This document shows positions 45,170 to 54,385 of a DNA stretch of 64,000 nucleotides, in pieces. Under the pieces are notes generated by a model that saw nothing but the letters and a program-made list of their open reading frames with translations, made no database searches and had not been told where the DNA came from. The stretch is taken from positions 558,001-622,000 of the forward strand of contig CAMFLR010000004.1 of NCBI GenBank assembly GCA_945957605.1, in the 5' to 3' direction. This stretch comes from an uncultured Isosphaeraceae bacterium (GTDB lineage Bacteria; Planctomycetota; Planctomycetia; Isosphaerales; Isosphaeraceae). Within the stretch, counting starts at the first letter, position 1, and every line of letters begins with the position of its first letter. The position numbers and the translations under genes are program-made.

Positions 45170-46290
45170 AGCGATGTGCCACTCGATGAAACGGGTCGAG
45201 AATAGAACGGTAGTTTGACGACGCGGGCCGGTTCGCGATGCCCGCGAACGTCGATTGTCAGTTCAGTGCCAATCGCGCTCGATGCGCGGTCGATAATCGC
45301 CATCGCCAGGCTCTTGCCCAGAGTCGGCGAATATGTTCCCGAGGTGACGGTGCCAATCGGCGAATCGCCGGCGAGCACCTCAGCGCCTTGTCGTGCGATG
45401 CGTTTGCCTTCGAGTTCCAGGCCAACGCGTTGCCGAAGCGAATTCGCCTTGAATTGAACGAGCGCGTCGCGGCCGACGAAATCACCCTTTTTCAGCTTCA
45501 CCGCCCAGCCGACGCCCGACGCGTATGGGTCGGTTGTGGAGTCGAGCTCGTGGCCGTAAAGCGGCATCGCAGCTTCGAATCGCAACGTATCACGTGCACC
45601 GAGACCGCATGGCTCGATTCCTTCGGACTGGCCGGCGTTCATCAACGCCTCCCAGATGAAGACGGCCATTTCCTCGGCAAAACTGATCTCGAATCCGTCC
45701 TCGCCGGTGTAGCCTGTGCGGCTGATCGTGCACTTGGCCTTGAGGACGTTGCCCGTGGTGACGTGGTAATAACCGATGTTCGCGAGCGGCACGTCGCACA
45801 GCGATTGCAGCACCTTCTCGGCCTTCGGGCCTTGAATGGCGATCATCGTCGTCGCGAGCGTCCAGTCGAGAAGCTGCGTCGCTCCGCCCGCCGGGGCATG
45901 GGCTTTGAGTTGGTCGAGTACGGCCAGCCGATTCGACGCATTGCACACGATCGAGTAATCGCCGTCGCCGCCGCGATAAACGAGAATGTCGTCGATCAAG
46001 CCGCCCGAGGCATTCGCCACCAGGCTGTACTGAATCTTGCCCGGTTCGAGTGCAGCGACGTCGTTCGTCGTGACCCGTTGGAGCCAGGGAAGCACGTCCG
46101 GGCCGGAAAAGACGATCCGTCCCATATGGCTGATGTCGAACAGCCCGACGCGATTGCGAACGGTTTCGTGCTCCTGCACGATGGTCGAATATTGCACGGG
46201 CATCGACCACCCGCCAAATTCGACAATTCGCCCCTGGTGCGACGAATGCCATGAATGGAGTGCGGTCTTAAGGGGCGCAGACGACGACAT
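45166..46290 (-). CDS. gcvT: Glycine cleavage system T protein (aminomethyltransferase)
   Basis: 374 aa. It moves the methylene carbon from lipoyl-GcvH to tetrahydrofolate and releases ammonia. Blocks: FGGWSMPVQYSTIVQEHETVRNRVGLFDISHMGRI, VASNR-type NASNRLAV, IAIQGPKAE, ISRTGYTGEDGFEI, GLGARDTLRFEAAMPLYGHEL (Asp), LTSGTYSPTLGKSLAMA. First gene of the row; the promoter is proposed at 46332-46361. No glycine riboswitch was recognised upstream. Confidence 0.96.
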   Translation of the reverse strand: MSSSAPLKTALHSWHSSHQGRIVEFGGWSMPVQYSTIVQEHETVRNRVGLFDISHMGRIVFSGPDVLPWLQRVTTNDVAALEPGKIQYSLVANASGGLIDDILVYRGGDGDYSIVCNASNRLAVLDQLKAHAPAGGATQLLDWTLATTMIAIQGPKAEKVLQSLCDVPLANIGYYHVTTGNVLKAKCTISRTGYTGEDGFEISFAEEMAVFIWEALMNAGQSEGIEPCGLGARDTLRFEAAMPLYGHELDSTTDPYASGVGWAVKLKKGDFVGRDALVQFKANSLRQRVGLELEGKRIARQGAEVLAGDSPIGTVTSGTYSPTLGKSLAMAIIDRASSAIGTELTIDVRGHREPARVVKLPFYSRPVSSSGTSL

Positions 46291-46672
46291 TTCAATGATC
46301 TCTGGGGCTCGTAATCGGCCAGATCGAACCGATTGTAGTCACCTCCCCACCCGTTCGACAACCACCGCGACACAAAGTTGCCCATAACGCAGAGTTGCGC
46401 ATTTGTTTGATCGTCGCATTTTGCTGAGACTGCTAGCAAGCGTCGCCCAGAAAACCGGCACGAGTCACGTTTTTATCAGCCGATGCCGATCCTATTCGGC
46501 ATAATTGTTGGAATTGGCACGGGGATCGCTCAACTGCAACCGGTCACGTAACGGTAACGCGTGCACAATTGCCGCGTATGTGTTACGCTGATGGTGTTTA
46601 AGTCGACTTCTCGCGTGGCATTGCTGCGCATTTTGAATTCATTCGCGGAGACGAGGCCGAACGTCGCCTGCC
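46291..46672. other. Divergent intergenic region gcvT / CNNM gene
   Basis: 382 bases. Besides the candidate gcv promoter it contains an ATGCCGA/TCGGCAT hairpin (about 46484-46503). The plus-strand promoter of the CNNM gene is not obvious. I did not find the paired aptamer motifs of a glycine riboswitch on either strand. Confidence 0.4.
46332..46361 (-). promoter_or_regulatory. Candidate promoter of the gcv operon
   Basis: Minus strand: TTGTCG (46356-46361), 18-base spacer, TACAAT (46332-46337), about 40 bases before the gcvT start. The -35 is a 4/6 match. Confidence 0.5.
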
Positions 46673-48001
46673 ATGGAAATCGCTGAGTTAGCCATCATCG
46701 CCGGGCTGATTTTCATCAACGGCTTCTTCGTCGCTGCCGAATTTGCGCTCGTCAAAGTGCGCACCAGCCAGATCGACCAGCTCGCCGAACAAGGAAACTG
46801 GGCTGCGAAGCTCACGAGCCGCGCACTCGACCGGCTCGACTCCTACCTTTCAGCGAGCCAGCTCGGGATCACCGTCGCCAGCCTCGCACTCGGGCAGGCG
46901 ATCGAGAAAATGGTCCATCCAATTGGCAGCGCACTCGAATCAATCGGCCTTAAGGGTCTTGCGCCGCTGCTCGCGCTTTCGTTCGTCACGTTCCTCCACA
47001 TGGCACTCGGCGAGCAAGCGCCCAAGAGCATGGCGATTCGCTCGGCCAAAACAGTCGCGCTCTGGACTGCGCCGATCCTGATCGCGTTCTACTACATCTT
47101 CTTTCCGATCATCTGGCTGCTCAATGCGGCGAGTAATTTGACGCTCTGGTGCCTCGGCCTTGGTGGCGGCAAATCGAGCCATCAGGAAGTGGCGCATACC
47201 GAAGAAGAGTTGCGGCATATCGTCGCCGAGAGTGCAGGCGGTGGGCATCTCTCGCGCCGCGAGCGCGTGATGATCGAAAACGTGCTCAACCTCGAAGATA
47301 AAATCGCCCGGCGCGTCATGGTCCCGCGGCCCGATGTCGTTTATCTCTCGCTTTCACGGTCGCTCGAAGACAATCTTCGAACTGTTCGTCAGGCCGGCCA
47401 CACGCGTTTCCCGCTCTGTGAAGACGATCTGACGACGACCATCGGCATGATCCACGTGAAGGATCTCATCCGCACGATGGCCGGAAATAACGCCCGGCCT
47501 GATCTACGCAAAATCGCGCGAAAAATCTCGTTCCTTCCCGAGACGCTTCGTCTCGACCACCTTCTCGTCGAGTTCCAGCGCGACCGCGTTCACCTTGCCA
47601 TGCTCCTCGACGAATACGGCAGCGTCGTCGGCATGGTTACAATGGAAAACGTGCTCGAAGAGCTCGTCGGCCCGATTCAAGACGAGTTCGACCGGGAAAC
47701 CCCGCGCATCACCGATCTGGGCGGTCAGGTTTTTGAAGTCGATGCCGCCTGCCCGCTCGACGAGCTTTCCGAAGCCTGCGGCGTGCCGATTCCGGAAACC
47801 GAAGCCGAAACCGCCGGTGGACTCGTAACCGACCTCCTTGGCCGGATGGCGCGACAGGGCGACACCGTCCGAATCGACGGCCATATTCTCACTGTTGTGC
47901 AGGCCGATCCGACTCGCGTTCGGCGAATTCGCGTCGAGCCCGCGCCAGAAGAGACGGTTCCCAACCGCGTCGGCACGAATACCAGTCGCGCTGGCGAGTA
48001 A
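46673..48001 (+). CDS. CNNM-CBS-CorC_HlyC membrane protein
   Basis: 442 aa. N-terminal CNNM domain with four membrane helices (LAIIAGLIFINGFFVAAEFALVKVR, FLHMALGEQAPKSMAIR), then two CBS domains (about 215-335: RRVMVPRPDVVYLSL, LAMLLDEYGSVVGMVTMENVLEELVG) and a CorC_HlyC domain (EVDAACPLDELSEACGVPIPETEAETAGGLV). The family moves or senses magnesium, despite the old hemolysin name. Transcribed alone. Confidence 0.93.
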   Translation: MEIAELAIIAGLIFINGFFVAAEFALVKVRTSQIDQLAEQGNWAAKLTSRALDRLDSYLSASQLGITVASLALGQAIEKMVHPIGSALESIGLKGLAPLLALSFVTFLHMALGEQAPKSMAIRSAKTVALWTAPILIAFYYIFFPIIWLLNAASNLTLWCLGLGGGKSSHQEVAHTEEELRHIVAESAGGGHLSRRERVMIENVLNLEDKIARRVMVPRPDVVYLSLSRSLEDNLRTVRQAGHTRFPLCEDDLTTTIGMIHVKDLIRTMAGNNARPDLRKIARKISFLPETLRLDHLLVEFQRDRVHLAMLLDEYGSVVGMVTMENVLEELVGPIQDEFDRETPRITDLGGQVFEVDAACPLDELSEACGVPIPETEAETAGGLVTDLLGRMARQGDTVRIDGHILTVVQADPTRVRRIRVEPAPEETVPNRVGTNTSRAGE

Positions 48002-48002
48002 G

Positions 48003-48031
48003 TTGGATTAACCACGCCTCGTCTCTATAAT
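48003..48031 (+). promoter_or_regulatory. Sigma70-type promoter of the DUF493 gene
   Basis: TTGGAT (48003-48008), 17-base spacer, TATAAT (48026-48031), about 90 bases before the ATG at 48120. Confidence 0.7.
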
Positions 48032-48119
48032 TGCACCAGGGTCGCGAACCGCTCGGCGCAAGTGTATCGGCCAGGCGATGTTCCTGCCCCCGGCCCGCCT
48101 ACGGAGAGAGCGCCCTCAC

Positions 48120-48404
48120 ATGGATCATCAAGCCTCAATCGACTTGCTCGAGTCGACTCACTCATTCCCCGGCGTTGTGCCGATCAAGGCGATTGGTTCC
48201 AACGAAAACGATTTTGCATCGCGCGTGATCGCCGCAGCCGCCGAGGAACTCGCATCGCCAGGCGAGATCGAAAGCCAGGTCCGCGCCACTCCGGGCGGGC
48301 GGCATGTCTCGGTGACGTTGCACGTCTCGGTTCAAACGCCGCAGCAGGTTCTTGCAATCTACGCGCGGATTCGCGAGGTTGAAGGGTTAACCTTGCTTTT
48401 CTAA
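48120..48404 (+). CDS. DUF493 (YbeD-like) family protein
   Basis: 94 aa from the ATG at 48120 (MDHQASIDLL). FPGVVPIKAIGSNENDFASRVIAAA and SRVRATPGGRHVSVTLHVSVQTPQQVLAIYARI-type segments follow the ACT-like fold of YbeD, where FP..IKAIG and the final LF are typical. Escherichia coli YbeD lies beside lipB; here the neighbour is a YrdC-phosphatase fusion and the lipoyl genes lie 2 kb away on the other strand. Role unknown. Confidence 0.85.
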   Translation: MDHQASIDLLESTHSFPGVVPIKAIGSNENDFASRVIAAAAEELASPGEIESQVRATPGGRHVSVTLHVSVQTPQQVLAIYARIREVEGLTLLF

Positions 48405-48484
48405 ACTCATGCGATCGGCCAAAGGCGTTAATCGTCAAACTCCCCCCGATCGCGCGGCGAGCCACGCGTTTCCGAGAGCCTTCC

Positions 48485-49633
48485 ATGCCTGAAACCCGTC
48501 CTCGTCCCGAGCGGATCGATCTCTCCCAGGCGGACGATATTCGCGACGTTGTCCATCGTGCTGTTGCATGCCTGGCGACTGGCGGAATCGCGGCGTTGCC
48601 GACCGAAACTGGCTTCGCGATCGCCGCATCGGCGCTTCATCCCGAAGCGGTCTCTCGCCTGATTGCTGCTGCGCGGGCCGTCGCTCCGCATCCCGACACT
48701 CCGCATCGTTCCGTCCTGCTCCTGCGCGGCGAGACCGAGGCCGTCGACTGGGCACCGGGACTCTCGCAGCTTGCCGGTCGCTTCGTCCAACGCGCCTGGC
48801 CTGGACCAATCGCGCTGGCACTGCCCGTCGGCAAGAACGCCGGCCTCGCGACACAACTTGCCGAGCCGGTTCGCAATGCGCTAATTGCTAACGATTCGAT
48901 CGCACTTCGAGTTCCAGCGAACGGCCTTCTCCGCGAAATCATGCGGCTGACGCCAGGACCACTCATCGCGATCGACCTTACCGACGCCGCGAAAGCTGCC
49001 GGCGGCTACGAGCGGCTCGCATCCGAGGAAGCGGCGATCGACCTGATCGTCGATCAGGGGCACACGCGCGACGACCAACCCGCGACGATCGTTGAAGTGC
49101 GCGACAACGCCTGGCAGATCGTCGCCCCAGGCGCGGCAAGCCGAGGTGATATCGCCTCGATGGCCGGAAACCTCTGGCTCTTCATCTGCACAGGAAACAC
49201 CTGCCGCAGCCCGATGGCCGAGGCGCTTTGCAAGGTGACGCTCGCCAAACGGCTCGGTTGCACCATCGACGAACTGGCCGAACGTGGCTACGTCATCATG
49301 TCGGCTGGTGTTTATGCTTCTGAAGGAATGCCGGCGGCGACTCATGCGGTCGACGTCGTGTCGATGCGTGGCGGATCGCTCAAACGGCACTCAAGCCGTC
49401 GAGTAAATGAAGCATTAGTTCAGCGCGCCGACCGGATTTTCGCGATGGCCGGCGAGCATTTGGAAGTCTTGCTCGACTACGCCCCCGAAGTCGCCGATCG
49501 CGCGCGGCTCTTGCATCCGCAAGGGCTCGACATCGCCGACCCCATTGGCTCCGACCGGGCGAATTACCAGGCCACAGCGCGTGAGATCGAAGAGGCGATC
49601 GCCGCCTTTCTCGACCGCCTCGGCATCAAATAA
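48485..49633 (+). CDS. Fusion of a degenerate YrdC/Sua5 domain and an LMW protein-tyrosine phosphatase
   Basis: 382 aa. Residues 15-215 align in order with YrdC/Sua5 (GGIAALPTETGFAIAASAL, FVQRAWPGPIALALPV, IALRVPANGLLREIM, PATIVEVRDNAWQIVAPGA), but the KxR substrate motif and the TSAN block are missing. Residues 229-382 are a low-molecular-weight phosphatase: FICTGNTCRSPMAEAL with C235-x5-R241 and the general acid in ADPIGSDR (D352). The phosphatase half looks active; the YrdC half may have another role. Overlaps the convergent protease gene by 8 bases. Confidence 0.88.
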   Translation: MPETRPRPERIDLSQADDIRDVVHRAVACLATGGIAALPTETGFAIAASALHPEAVSRLIAAARAVAPHPDTPHRSVLLLRGETEAVDWAPGLSQLAGRFVQRAWPGPIALALPVGKNAGLATQLAEPVRNALIANDSIALRVPANGLLREIMRLTPGPLIAIDLTDAAKAAGGYERLASEEAAIDLIVDQGHTRDDQPATIVEVRDNAWQIVAPGAASRGDIASMAGNLWLFICTGNTCRSPMAEALCKVTLAKRLGCTIDELAERGYVIMSAGVYASEGMPAATHAVDVVSMRGGSLKRHSSRRVNEALVQRADRIFAMAGEHLEVLLDYAPEVADRARLLHPQGLDIADPIGSDRANYQATAREIEEAIAAFLDRLGIK

Positions 49634-50609
49634 CCGACAGCCGCCGTCGGGCAACGATCAGTGCAATTCCAGCGAAAAGCAGCCCAGAACCGCCAGGTTC
49701 GGGGACCGTCGTAATCGCGTCGATGAACGCGGTTTTCGAGGAGACGCGCGTCGCGTAGAAACTCTGGCCGACCGGGTTCGGCAGCGCCGGATTGTTGTAA
49801 ACATAGGAATCCGCGCTGCCATAATAGAAGCCGCGGGTGTCGAACATCGCGCCAATGAACGTGTTCGTAAACGATGAGTCGAGCGAGTAGGGGCCGTCGA
49901 CACCATAGTTCACTCCCGCGAGTTTCCAGATACCATCGGTATCCTTGATGAAAACTCCACCGCCCGAATCCCCGACGGAAAGCGTGCTCGAAGGCTGACC
50001 GAGGATCGACGCGGCGGCGGTAAACGTGCCGCTCAGGAAGTCGCCATTCGGGCCGCCCGAAAACGACTCGATTCCCGATACCTGACTCGCGCCCCAGCTC
50101 AAATGACCTGTCGGCCCGCCGGCCCAGGCATATCCTTCGTTGCCTAGCGGCCCAACAATCGCATCGCCGCGCATCGTCCCCGCGCCAAAAACCGCAATCA
50201 CTTTTCCGCCACTGCTCAGTTCGTCGCCGTTGCGGTAGAGCTGAGCGTAACTCGTAAAAGCCTGGGCGACCTGAACCAGCGCAAGATCGCTGCCTGCTGG
50301 GTCGTTGTAAATCGCGGTGACGGTGTAACTCGCACCGTTCTGCACGAATGAGTCACCCAGGTTTCCGCCCAGATGTTTTGCCGTGAGAAAGAAATGCGGT
50401 GCGATCGCGGTCCCCGCGCCAACTTGCCACGTACCTTCGTACTGCCATCCGCTGTCTTGAAAGGAACCGTTCGGGGCCGACTGATTCTGGCCCTCGGAAC
50501 CGCCAAAAACGATAACAGCGTTCGCGGGCGAGACAACGATCAATCCAATACAAATCGGCAAAGAGAAAACGAGCATTCTCCGAACCGAGGCAAACAACGC
50601 GACTTTCAT
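49626..50609 (-). CDS. PEP-CTERM-anchored trypsin-like serine protease
   Basis: 327 aa from the ATG at 50609; a GTG at 50642 overlapping the kinase stop (GTGA) is the other choice. Signal peptide 1-31 (ending SPANA). Trypsin-like triad: H79 in FFLTAKHLGG, D108 in GSDLALVQV, S215 in SVGDSGGGVF. The C-terminus VPEPGGSGLLFAGIALIVARRR is a PEP-CTERM sorting signal: PEP motif, helix, Arg cluster. It is sorted by an exosortase, not seen here. It is coupled to the kinase gene. Confidence 0.85.
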   Translation of the reverse strand: MKVALFASVRRMLVFSLPICIGLIVVSPANAVIVFGGSEGQNQSAPNGSFQDSGWQYEGTWQVGAGTAIAPHFFLTAKHLGGNLGDSFVQNGASYTVTAIYNDPAGSDLALVQVAQAFTSYAQLYRNGDELSSGGKVIAVFGAGTMRGDAIVGPLGNEGYAWAGGPTGHLSWGASQVSGIESFSGGPNGDFLSGTFTAAASILGQPSSTLSVGDSGGGVFIKDTDGIWKLAGVNYGVDGPYSLDSSFTNTFIGAMFDTRGFYYGSADSYVYNNPALPNPVGQSFYATRVSSKTAFIDAITTVPEPGGSGLLFAGIALIVARRRLSVI

Positions 50610-50638
50610 TCGCGCCGACGTCGATTTGGGACTTTCGA

Positions 50639-53600
50639 TCACGACAGCACCGCCTGACCACTTATGACTTCCGTGATCGTGTTCGTGTTCGGTTGGCTCG
50701 CACCATTCAACTCGCCGAGCGGATATCGCACAACATAGTCACGTTCAAGTCCAGGAACCGCGAGCGACGCGATTTCGCCTTCCAATCCTCTTGCCTGCAC
50801 GATAGCTGCGACTGTCGGCTCATTGGCCAGCGCCGCGGTTAAAAGCACATCGCCAGGCTCACAATAACGTGGCAGAGTCGAAGCGATGCGCACCGTCGTC
50901 CCGAAATAATCGAGATGATCGTTAAGCGTCGCGACCATCGCCGAACCGCGATGTACGCCAACTCGCAACCTGAGATGCTTACCCGCCGAGTCGTGCAAGT
51001 TCGCAATCGCCGGCGGAATGGCGAGCGCAGCCTGCACGGCTCCTACTGGGTCCGTGAAGGCCGCAAAAATCCCTTCGTCGACAGTCTTGATCAGCGCGCC
51101 GCCTTCGCGACGAATGATCGAATCAACGGCGCGGAAATATTCATGGATGAGCGCAAATGCCTTGGCATCGCCCAGGTCGGCGTAGAGTTGTTCGGCGCCG
51201 TCAAGCTGTGTGACCAGAAACGTCGCCGTCGCCAGATTGACGAGTTGACCGGGCTCGAGCATTTCGCTTGGGAAAAGCTCGCGGAAAAGAGCAAGCGTTG
51301 AGGCGCGTCCCGCCGTGAGGGCATCCTCGCGCGCTGCTACGCGTTCGATCCGCACGACGACTTCGCGATCGAGATCGTTGCGCACGCTGAAGGCCTGCCC
51401 GCCGGTTCGAAGCGAGCGCGGTAGTTCATCGCCTGGCGGCCGGCTGAGCTTGAGATCCCAGCGATCGCTCGTCGCACGCGGTTCGACGCGGAAATCGACA
51501 GCGAAAGGCAACTGCGGACCGCGGAAACGATATTGCCCTTCGGTTAGCTCAAGGTCGAACTCCACTCGTTCACCAGGCCCGACACGCGTTTGCGCAGCAA
51601 CGTGCGGCGAATGAGCGGGACCGCCCACGCAATACACAGCGAGATCGGTGTGACGAATCGACGCATCGGCGCGGAAAATCAGCTCGACCGAATTCGCGAA
51701 ATCAAGCTCGTAATCGCTCTGGCATGCCTGGCAATTGCCGTGTTCGCGCATGGCCCGCAATGTATCGAGCACTTGCGAAGGAATTCGGCAAATCGGGCAG
51801 AGTAAATCCCAGTGCAGGCTGAGCACCCCATCCTTCGCGCCAAGGAGACACATCGTCACGATCGCGTTCGGGTCGACCGTCAACCTCCGCGCCAGTGCCA
51901 GGGGGCGAATTCGCGCGACCTCTTGCGAAGGGGCATGCGCGAGAAACTCTCCAAACTGTTCGACCGCGATCGGATCGAGCCCGCGCTGACTCATGCGATC
52001 GAGCCAAGCATCGAGCCGGGTTTGTTGCTCCTTTGGCAGTTCGGTGGCAACTTCAAATGGGTCGGTCGTCCCTTCGTTGCCGAGCTTGCCTGAAACCGCC
52101 ATGTCGATTCGGTGATAAACCCCGGTCACCGTCTTCTTACCACGCAGGCCAACTTCAACCGCCGCAATCGTTCGCCCTAACATCCCTCGGGCCGAGATAC
52201 GGACGCGATGATGCAGAGTCGTTCCACCGTTTGCCTTGGGCTCTAGCTCGACAATGCTCACAAACCAGCGAAATGGCCCTTCGGGATACTCGCGAACGAC
52301 CCCGAACCGACGACCTTCGATCCACTCAAACGGATGCTCGCGCCAGGCAACGTTCATCCCCATCTTGCGGAATTCGCCGATCCGCTTGAGTCCGCCCTCG
52401 CCATCGGATTCGAGCTTGTATTCAACGGCAGGAATCCCGACCGCCTTGTTCAGCCGTTCTGTGTTGGAGACGTGCGGCCAGAGCTTGGCGGGGCTCGCTT
52501 CAAGATCGAACCGCCAGTCGAATTCGACGAGGTCTTTTTTGTCGCTCTCAGGCAGCTTCGGGTGAACGGCAATCCCCGTCGGCTCGCCGCGCAGAAGGCG
52601 CTCGATATCGACGAGCATCGCGGCCGCATCGGCATATCGCTGACTCGGCAGCTTCGCGAGTGATTTGCTGATGAGTTGCGCCACACCGTCGCTCACTTGC
52701 GAGTTGAACGATTTCAACTCCGGCGGCGGCTCGTTGCGGTGCATGGCAATCACGGCGAGCGGCGTCGGCCCGAGGAACGGCGGCCGCCCGGCCAGCAGGT
52801 GGAACAGCGTGGCGCCTAGCGAATAAACATCGCTTCGCGCGTCGATCGCGCCGCCCATGCATTGCTCGGGGCTCATGTAAAGTGGCGTGCCGAGTATCGT
52901 TCCCGCCTGAGTCATCACCAGCGAATCATTCTCAATCACATGCCGTGCGAGCCCGAAGTCCGAGAGCTTTACCCGAGGCGCCTCTGCCGAATCTTCAGCC
53001 CCATTGCCAAGCATCAAGATATTTTCGGGCTTAACGTCACGGTGAACGATCATTCGCTCGTGGGCAATCGCCAGGGCGCGAGCAACCTCGGCGGCGATCG
53101 TCAGCGCGGCCGATTCGGAAAGCTTGCCGCGCTGCGAGACGTACTCGTGTGCGTTCACGCCACGCACGAATTCGATCGCGAGATAATGCAGCCCGTCGTC
53201 TTCATTCAACTCGAGAAAATTCGTAACGTGCGGGCTATTCACCTCGGCGAGCATCCGCGCTTCTTTCAAGAAACGCTTCAGCGACTCTGGCCGCGCGGCA
53301 TAGTTCGGGCTTAGAAGTTTGATCGCGACTTCTCGGCCGTCGGCCATGTCAATCGCACGATAAACGGCTCCCATACCGCCCTGGCCAAGCTTCTCCGCCA
53401 GTTTGTACCGACCCAGGCGTTGGCGATGCTCGATTGGTTCATCGGAAATGGGCGGCAGTGCGGTGGTTCGCGGCGGAATGAGCGGAATGCCCGAAGGATC
53501 GGTTCGCGCCACCGCGTTGATATCCGCCGTTTCGCCGCTGACTTCCATCGCCTTCCAGACGTCGAGCGCCATGGCAACTTCGCGCGCGGATGGACGTTCG

Positions 53601-54271
53601 AGCGGGTCGAGCGCCAGCATGCGCTTGGCGAGATGGTCGAGCGACTTTTCGCCGATCTGAAATTCCTGTTCCCAGGGCAGGCTGCCGGTAACAAGCCAGA
53701 TGAACACCACACCAAGCGCAAAAACATCGGCCGGCGGTTCGGCCACGTAGCCAGCCATGCACGCTTCGGGTGATCGGCATGCGGGAGTCAACTCGTTGAG
53801 TTCGAGAGTCGTATTGCCGACGTCGAGATGCGACCAATCAACCTTGGGACGCATCGAGTCAGGAAGAAGAACCGAGCTCGGGCTGAACGCCTCATGCACG
53901 ATCCCGAGCTTGTGAGCCGCTGCCATTCCGCAGGCGAGTTCGCGGACGAGCGAAACGGCCTGCGACCGATCCCAGGCGCGGCCGTCGTGGCGGTCGGCCA
54001 GGGTAGGAGCCTCAGCCCACTCTAAAACGGCGTAAGGGCGGTCACCTTCGGGCGCGAAGTCGATCAACCTCACACCGACCGGATCTTCCAGAAGTGCGAG
54101 CGTTTTGAGTCGTTTCTCGACGGCACCCCAGCGATCGGGCCGAGCCTTGGCGGCGGCGAGCACGCGGATCTCGACACGTTCGCGCGTCGATTCAATGTCG
54201 CCCGAAAAGCAAACACCATCGGTACCCGCGCCAAGCTGTGCGATTGCGCGATACCGGCCAAGGTTCATCAT
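50639..54271 (-). CDS. Pseudokinase-kinase-START-zinc-pseudocyclase protein
   Basis: 1210 aa from the ATG at 54271; the open frame begins at a TTG farther back. Residues 7-240: kinase fold without VAIK Lys, HRD or DFG (pseudokinase). 289-560: active Ser/Thr kinase with GQGGMGAVY, K318, HRDVKPEN (410-417), DFG (438-440) and SPE. 583-725: SRPBCC/START-like (FDLEASPAKLWPHVSNTERLN). 820-868: zinc ribbon CPIC (825-828) and CQAC (847-850), DUF5939-like. 1014-1145: class III cyclase fold lacking both metal Asp (Q1022, E1066) and the Asn/Arg pair (R1128, T1132). No membrane helix. Upstream of, and coupled to, the PEP-CTERM protease gene. Confidence 0.88.
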   Translation of the reverse strand: MMNLGRYRAIAQLGAGTDGVCFSGDIESTRERVEIRVLAAAKARPDRWGAVEKRLKTLALLEDPVGVRLIDFAPEGDRPYAVLEWAEAPTLADRHDGRAWDRSQAVSLVRELACGMAAAHKLGIVHEAFSPSSVLLPDSMRPKVDWSHLDVGNTTLELNELTPACRSPEACMAGYVAEPPADVFALGVVFIWLVTGSLPWEQEFQIGEKSLDHLAKRMLALDPLERPSAREVAMALDVWKAMEVSGETADINAVARTDPSGIPLIPPRTTALPPISDEPIEHRQRLGRYKLAEKLGQGGMGAVYRAIDMADGREVAIKLLSPNYAARPESLKRFLKEARMLAEVNSPHVTNFLELNEDDGLHYLAIEFVRGVNAHEYVSQRGKLSESAALTIAAEVARALAIAHERMIVHRDVKPENILMLGNGAEDSAEAPRVKLSDFGLARHVIENDSLVMTQAGTILGTPLYMSPEQCMGGAIDARSDVYSLGATLFHLLAGRPPFLGPTPLAVIAMHRNEPPPELKSFNSQVSDGVAQLISKSLAKLPSQRYADAAAMLVDIERLLRGEPTGIAVHPKLPESDKKDLVEFDWRFDLEASPAKLWPHVSNTERLNKAVGIPAVEYKLESDGEGGLKRIGEFRKMGMNVAWREHPFEWIEGRRFGVVREYPEGPFRWFVSIVELEPKANGGTTLHHRVRISARGMLGRTIAAVEVGLRGKKTVTGVYHRIDMAVSGKLGNEGTTDPFEVATELPKEQQTRLDAWLDRMSQRGLDPIAVEQFGEFLAHAPSQEVARIRPLALARRLTVDPNAIVTMCLLGAKDGVLSLHWDLLCPICRIPSQVLDTLRAMREHGNCQACQSDYELDFANSVELIFRADASIRHTDLAVYCVGGPAHSPHVAAQTRVGPGERVEFDLELTEGQYRFRGPQLPFAVDFRVEPRATSDRWDLKLSRPPGDELPRSLRTGGQAFSVRNDLDREVVVRIERVAAREDALTAGRASTLALFRELFPSEMLEPGQLVNLATATFLVTQLDGAEQLYADLGDAKAFALIHEYFRAVDSIIRREGGALIKTVDEGIFAAFTDPVGAVQAALAIPPAIANLHDSAGKHLRLRVGVHRGSAMVATLNDHLDYFGTTVRIASTLPRYCEPGDVLLTAALANEPTVAAIVQARGLEGEIASLAVPGLERDYVVRYPLGELNGASQPNTNTITEVISGQAVLS

Positions 54272-54385
54272 CGACGCGTTCCAGGGACAGTTAACGACCG
54301 CTCGTTTAACTGTATGAGACTCCAAACGGCAGGTCGCCGCAATGATCTACCCTTGTGGACGCCTGTCGATTGAATGCAACGCGCG

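Noticed and set aside
45238-46254. 338-aa open frame antisense to gcvT
   Set aside because: Shadow of gcvT; Arg/His-rich without motifs.
46291-46500. Possible glycine riboswitch before gcvT
   Set aside because: The position is right, but the tandem aptamer motifs are absent on the gcvT strand.
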